From Akkermansia muciniphila (GTDB taxonomy: Bacteria; Verrucomicrobiota; Verrucomicrobiia; Verrucomicrobiales; Akkermansiaceae), in contig CAMBTF010000081.1 in NCBI GenBank assembly GCA_945870545.1, forward strand, positions 1 through 7,231: a stretch of DNA of 7,231 nt, given 5' to 3'. Each line of letters opens with the position of its first letter. Position 1 is the stretch's first letter. Both the position numbers and the translations under genes were made by a program. Under the pieces are notes generated by a model, which searched no databases, was not told the origin of the DNA, and saw nothing but the letters and a program-made list of their open reading frames with translations. Below are positions 5,754 to 7,231 of the stretch, piece by piece.

Positions 5754-6491
5754 GCCAAGCCGCAGAAAAACAACAACAGGGGCCGTTTCCGTGACATGAC
5801 ACGGATCAACGACCGGATCCGCGCACCGAAAGTGCGTGTCGTAAACGCGAACGGGGAGCAGCTCGGCGTGATGTCATCGCGCGAGGCTCTCGCCAAGGCG
5901 CAGTCCGTGGGGCTGGATCTCGTGGAGATCGCCGGCCAGGCGGATCCGCCGGTGTGCAAAATCATCGATTACGGGAAATACAAATACACCCAAGCGAAGC
6001 TCAAGAAGGGTAAGTCCAAGTCATCCACGCGGATGAAAGAGGTGAAGTTCCGGGTCGGCACCGGCCAGCACGACTACAACATCAAGCTCGGCCGCGCGGA
6101 AACCTTCCTCGAAGGCAACCATAAGGTGCGCTTCGTCCTCCAGTTCAAGGGACGTGAAAATGCCCACAAGGAACTCGGCTTCGTGATGCTGAAACGCATC
6201 ATTGAAGACCTCAAGACCATGGCCAACGTCGATCAACCGCCTCGTCTCAGCGGTCGCGCCGTCGCGATGATCCTTTCGCCGCTGCCCGCCCACCAGCGCA
6301 AGCGCCACTTCCATCTCTTCCACGGCGAACTCATGGAGGAGGACGAACCCGACGAGGAAGAGGAGGAAGAGGAAATCGACGACGACGAAGACGAATCCTC
6401 CTCCATCATCATCGATGACGAACCCGAAGCGGCCGCCGAAGAGATATCCGCAGAGGTATCTGAAGTGGCGGAAGCGAAACCCGCTGAGTGA
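5751..6491 (+). CDS. infC: Translation initiation factor IF-3 with near-cognate start and acidic tail
   Basis: IF-3 binds the 30S subunit, checks the start codon and initiator tRNA, and keeps subunits apart. From the AUA start the product is 246 aa: a basic leader (AKPQKNNNRGRFRDMT), the N-domain (about 16-85) with RINDRIRAPKVRVV and PPVCKIIDYGKYKY, a Lys/Ser-rich linker (MKEVKFR at 95-101), and the C-domain to about 179 with KGREN and VAMILSPLP. Residues 180-246 are an extension: a short basic His-rich piece, then a strongly acidic tail including seven Glu in a row. Typical IF-3 is about 170-180 aa, so the tail adds roughly 65. Enteric infC starts at AUU and is repressed by its own product, which discriminates against non-canonical starts; the AUA here suggests the same autoregulation. 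The next gene is a HAD phosphatase instead of rpmI and rplT. The IF-3 call is firm; the start is strongly supported by position and ribosome binding site. Confidence 0.95.
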   Translation: MAKPQKNNNRGRFRDMTRINDRIRAPKVRVVNANGEQLGVMSSREALAKAQSVGLDLVEIAGQADPPVCKIIDYGKYKYTQAKLKKGKSKSSTRMKEVKFRVGTGQHDYNIKLGRAETFLEGNHKVRFVLQFKGRENAHKELGFVMLKRIIEDLKTMANVDQPPRLSGRAVAMILSPLPAHQRKRHFHLFHGELMEEDEPDEEEEEEEIDDDEDESSSIIIDDEPEAAAEEISAEVSEVAEAKPAE

Positions 6492-7201
6492 TGCCGGGAA
6501 AAATCCGCGATCTCAACGACAGCCTGCGGAGCGATGCCGCTCCCCTGCTCCTGCTTTTCGACATCGACGGCACCCTCATCGATACGGGCGGCAAAGGAAT
6601 GGCCGCGCTGCGGAAAACAGCCATCGAGGTTTTCGGAAACGAAGGCCCGCCGCTCGATCTCGCGGGTTCCACGGATCTTGGGATTTTGGAAAACCTCCAC
6701 ACTCATTTCAGCACGGCACCCTGCGCCGAGCGGACGCATCGGTTTTTCGAAACATATCACATCCATCTTGAGGCCAGCCTCTCATCAAATCCGGCGGAAG
6801 GCAGGGTGCTCGATGGCGTGGTCGAGCTCCTCCAGGACATCGCCGGAGCGCCGCATGCGAAGCCCGCGCTGCTGACGGGAAACACGATGCAAGGTGCCTG
6901 GATTAAGCTCCGCCATTACCGCCTCGATCATCATTTCGCCTTCGGCGCCTACGGATCGGATCGGGCGGACAGGAACCTTCTCGGCCGCATCGCTCTAGAA
7001 CGCGCTCTGGCCCACACCGGCCAAGCCTACGGCCCAGAACGCACCCTAGTCATTGGCGATACGCCCAAGGACATCGCCTGCGCCCACGCCGTCGGCGCGA
7101 AATGCCTTGCGGTCGCGACCGGACAATTTTCCGCGGACCAACTCGTGGCGGCGGGAGCGGATTGGGTCGTGGCCAGCCTGAGGGAAGTTTCCCTGCGGTG
7201 A
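6491..7201 (+). CDS. HAD-superfamily hydrolase, phosphoglycolate phosphatase-like
   Basis: A 236-aa cytosolic protein with the four HAD motifs: DIDGT (nucleophile Asp24 and acid/base Asp26), LLTGNT (Thr129), a candidate motif III Lys139 (the residue is uncertain), and IGDTPKD (Asp190 and Asp194, Mg2+ site). The region between about 35 and 110 is the size of a helical C1 cap, as in phosphoglycolate phosphatases and beta-phosphoglucomutases, so a small phosphate ester is the likely substrate; which one cannot be told from sequence. The ATG overlaps the infC stop by one base (TGATG), so translation is probably coupled to infC. A GTG at 6488 directly before it is an alternative start. The stop is followed by an incomplete hairpin at the window edge. 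Confidence 0.9.
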   Translation: MPGKIRDLNDSLRSDAAPLLLLFDIDGTLIDTGGKGMAALRKTAIEVFGNEGPPLDLAGSTDLGILENLHTHFSTAPCAERTHRFFETYHIHLEASLSSNPAEGRVLDGVVELLQDIAGAPHAKPALLTGNTMQGAWIKLRHYRLDHHFAFGAYGSDRADRNLLGRIALERALAHTGQAYGPERTLVIGDTPKDIACAHAVGAKCLAVATGQFSADQLVAAGADWVVASLREVSLR

Positions 7202-7212
7202 GGTTTCACAGC

Positions 7213-7230
7213 GTCCGCTTCCCTGCGGAC
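7213..7230 (+). terminator. Hairpin after the HAD gene, possible terminator cut by window edge
   Basis: GTCCGC (7213-7218) and GCGGAC (7225-7230) form a perfect 6-bp stem with a TTCCCT loop, 11 bp after the stop codon. The window ends one base later, so a T tract cannot be seen. The right half reuses TTCCCTGCGG, which also occurs at the end of the coding region (7189-7198). Confidence 0.35.
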
Positions 7231-7231
7231 A

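Noticed and set aside
6233..6766. 177-codon minus-strand frame rich in Ser, opposite the infC tail
   Set aside because: The Ser run is only the antisense reading of the Glu/Asp codons of the IF-3 tail.

Overview
The window reads as chromosomal DNA of a GC-rich, Gram-negative-type bacterium, most likely Verrucomicrobiota. That placement rests on the look of the IF-3 protein, the weak or absent Shine-Dalgarno sequences, and an intergenic repeat built from 10-bp ATCTGCGTnn units. It is an impression from memory and was not checked by a search.

Left part (1-2940, minus strand): a copper-handling gene cluster. In order of transcription it holds a small Cys-rich exported protein (TTG start), a periplasmic multicopper oxidase of the CopA/PcoA type whose C-terminus continues into a CopB/PcoB-like outer-membrane barrel segment, a small lipoprotein with a YHS-like Cys motif, and the start of a second small lipoprotein cut by the window edge. 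All four appear to be exported, so this half would oxidise, bind or sequester copper in the periplasm and at the outer membrane.

Middle (2941-3062): a divergent intergenic region. It carries an imperfect inverted repeat (2977-3003) and a G5/C5 hairpin (3003-3016), which are candidate operators shared by the two copper units. No regulator gene lies in the window.

Plus strand 3063-5243: a Cu(+)-exporting P1B-type ATPase with an N-terminal heavy-metal-binding zinc-ribbon-like domain in place of a classical HMA domain. It would pump cytosolic copper out to the periplasm, where the oxidase cluster acts. A probable terminator follows its stop codon.

5244-5750: about 500 bp without a credible gene. 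It contains a 146-bp element bounded by perfect 20-bp inverted repeats, each arm made of 10-bp units, then GC-rich secondary structures and a possible promoter in front of infC.

Right part (5751-7201, plus strand): infC, which appears to start at a near-cognate AUA codon behind a good Shine-Dalgarno and to carry a long acidic C-terminal tail. It overlaps by one base a HAD-family phosphatase gene. This is core-genome territory and marks the boundary of the copper island. The usual infC neighbours rpmI and rplT do not follow.

Most noteworthy: the AUA start of infC, the oxidase-barrel fusion, the IR-bounded repeat element, and the small Cys-rich protein heading the copper operon.
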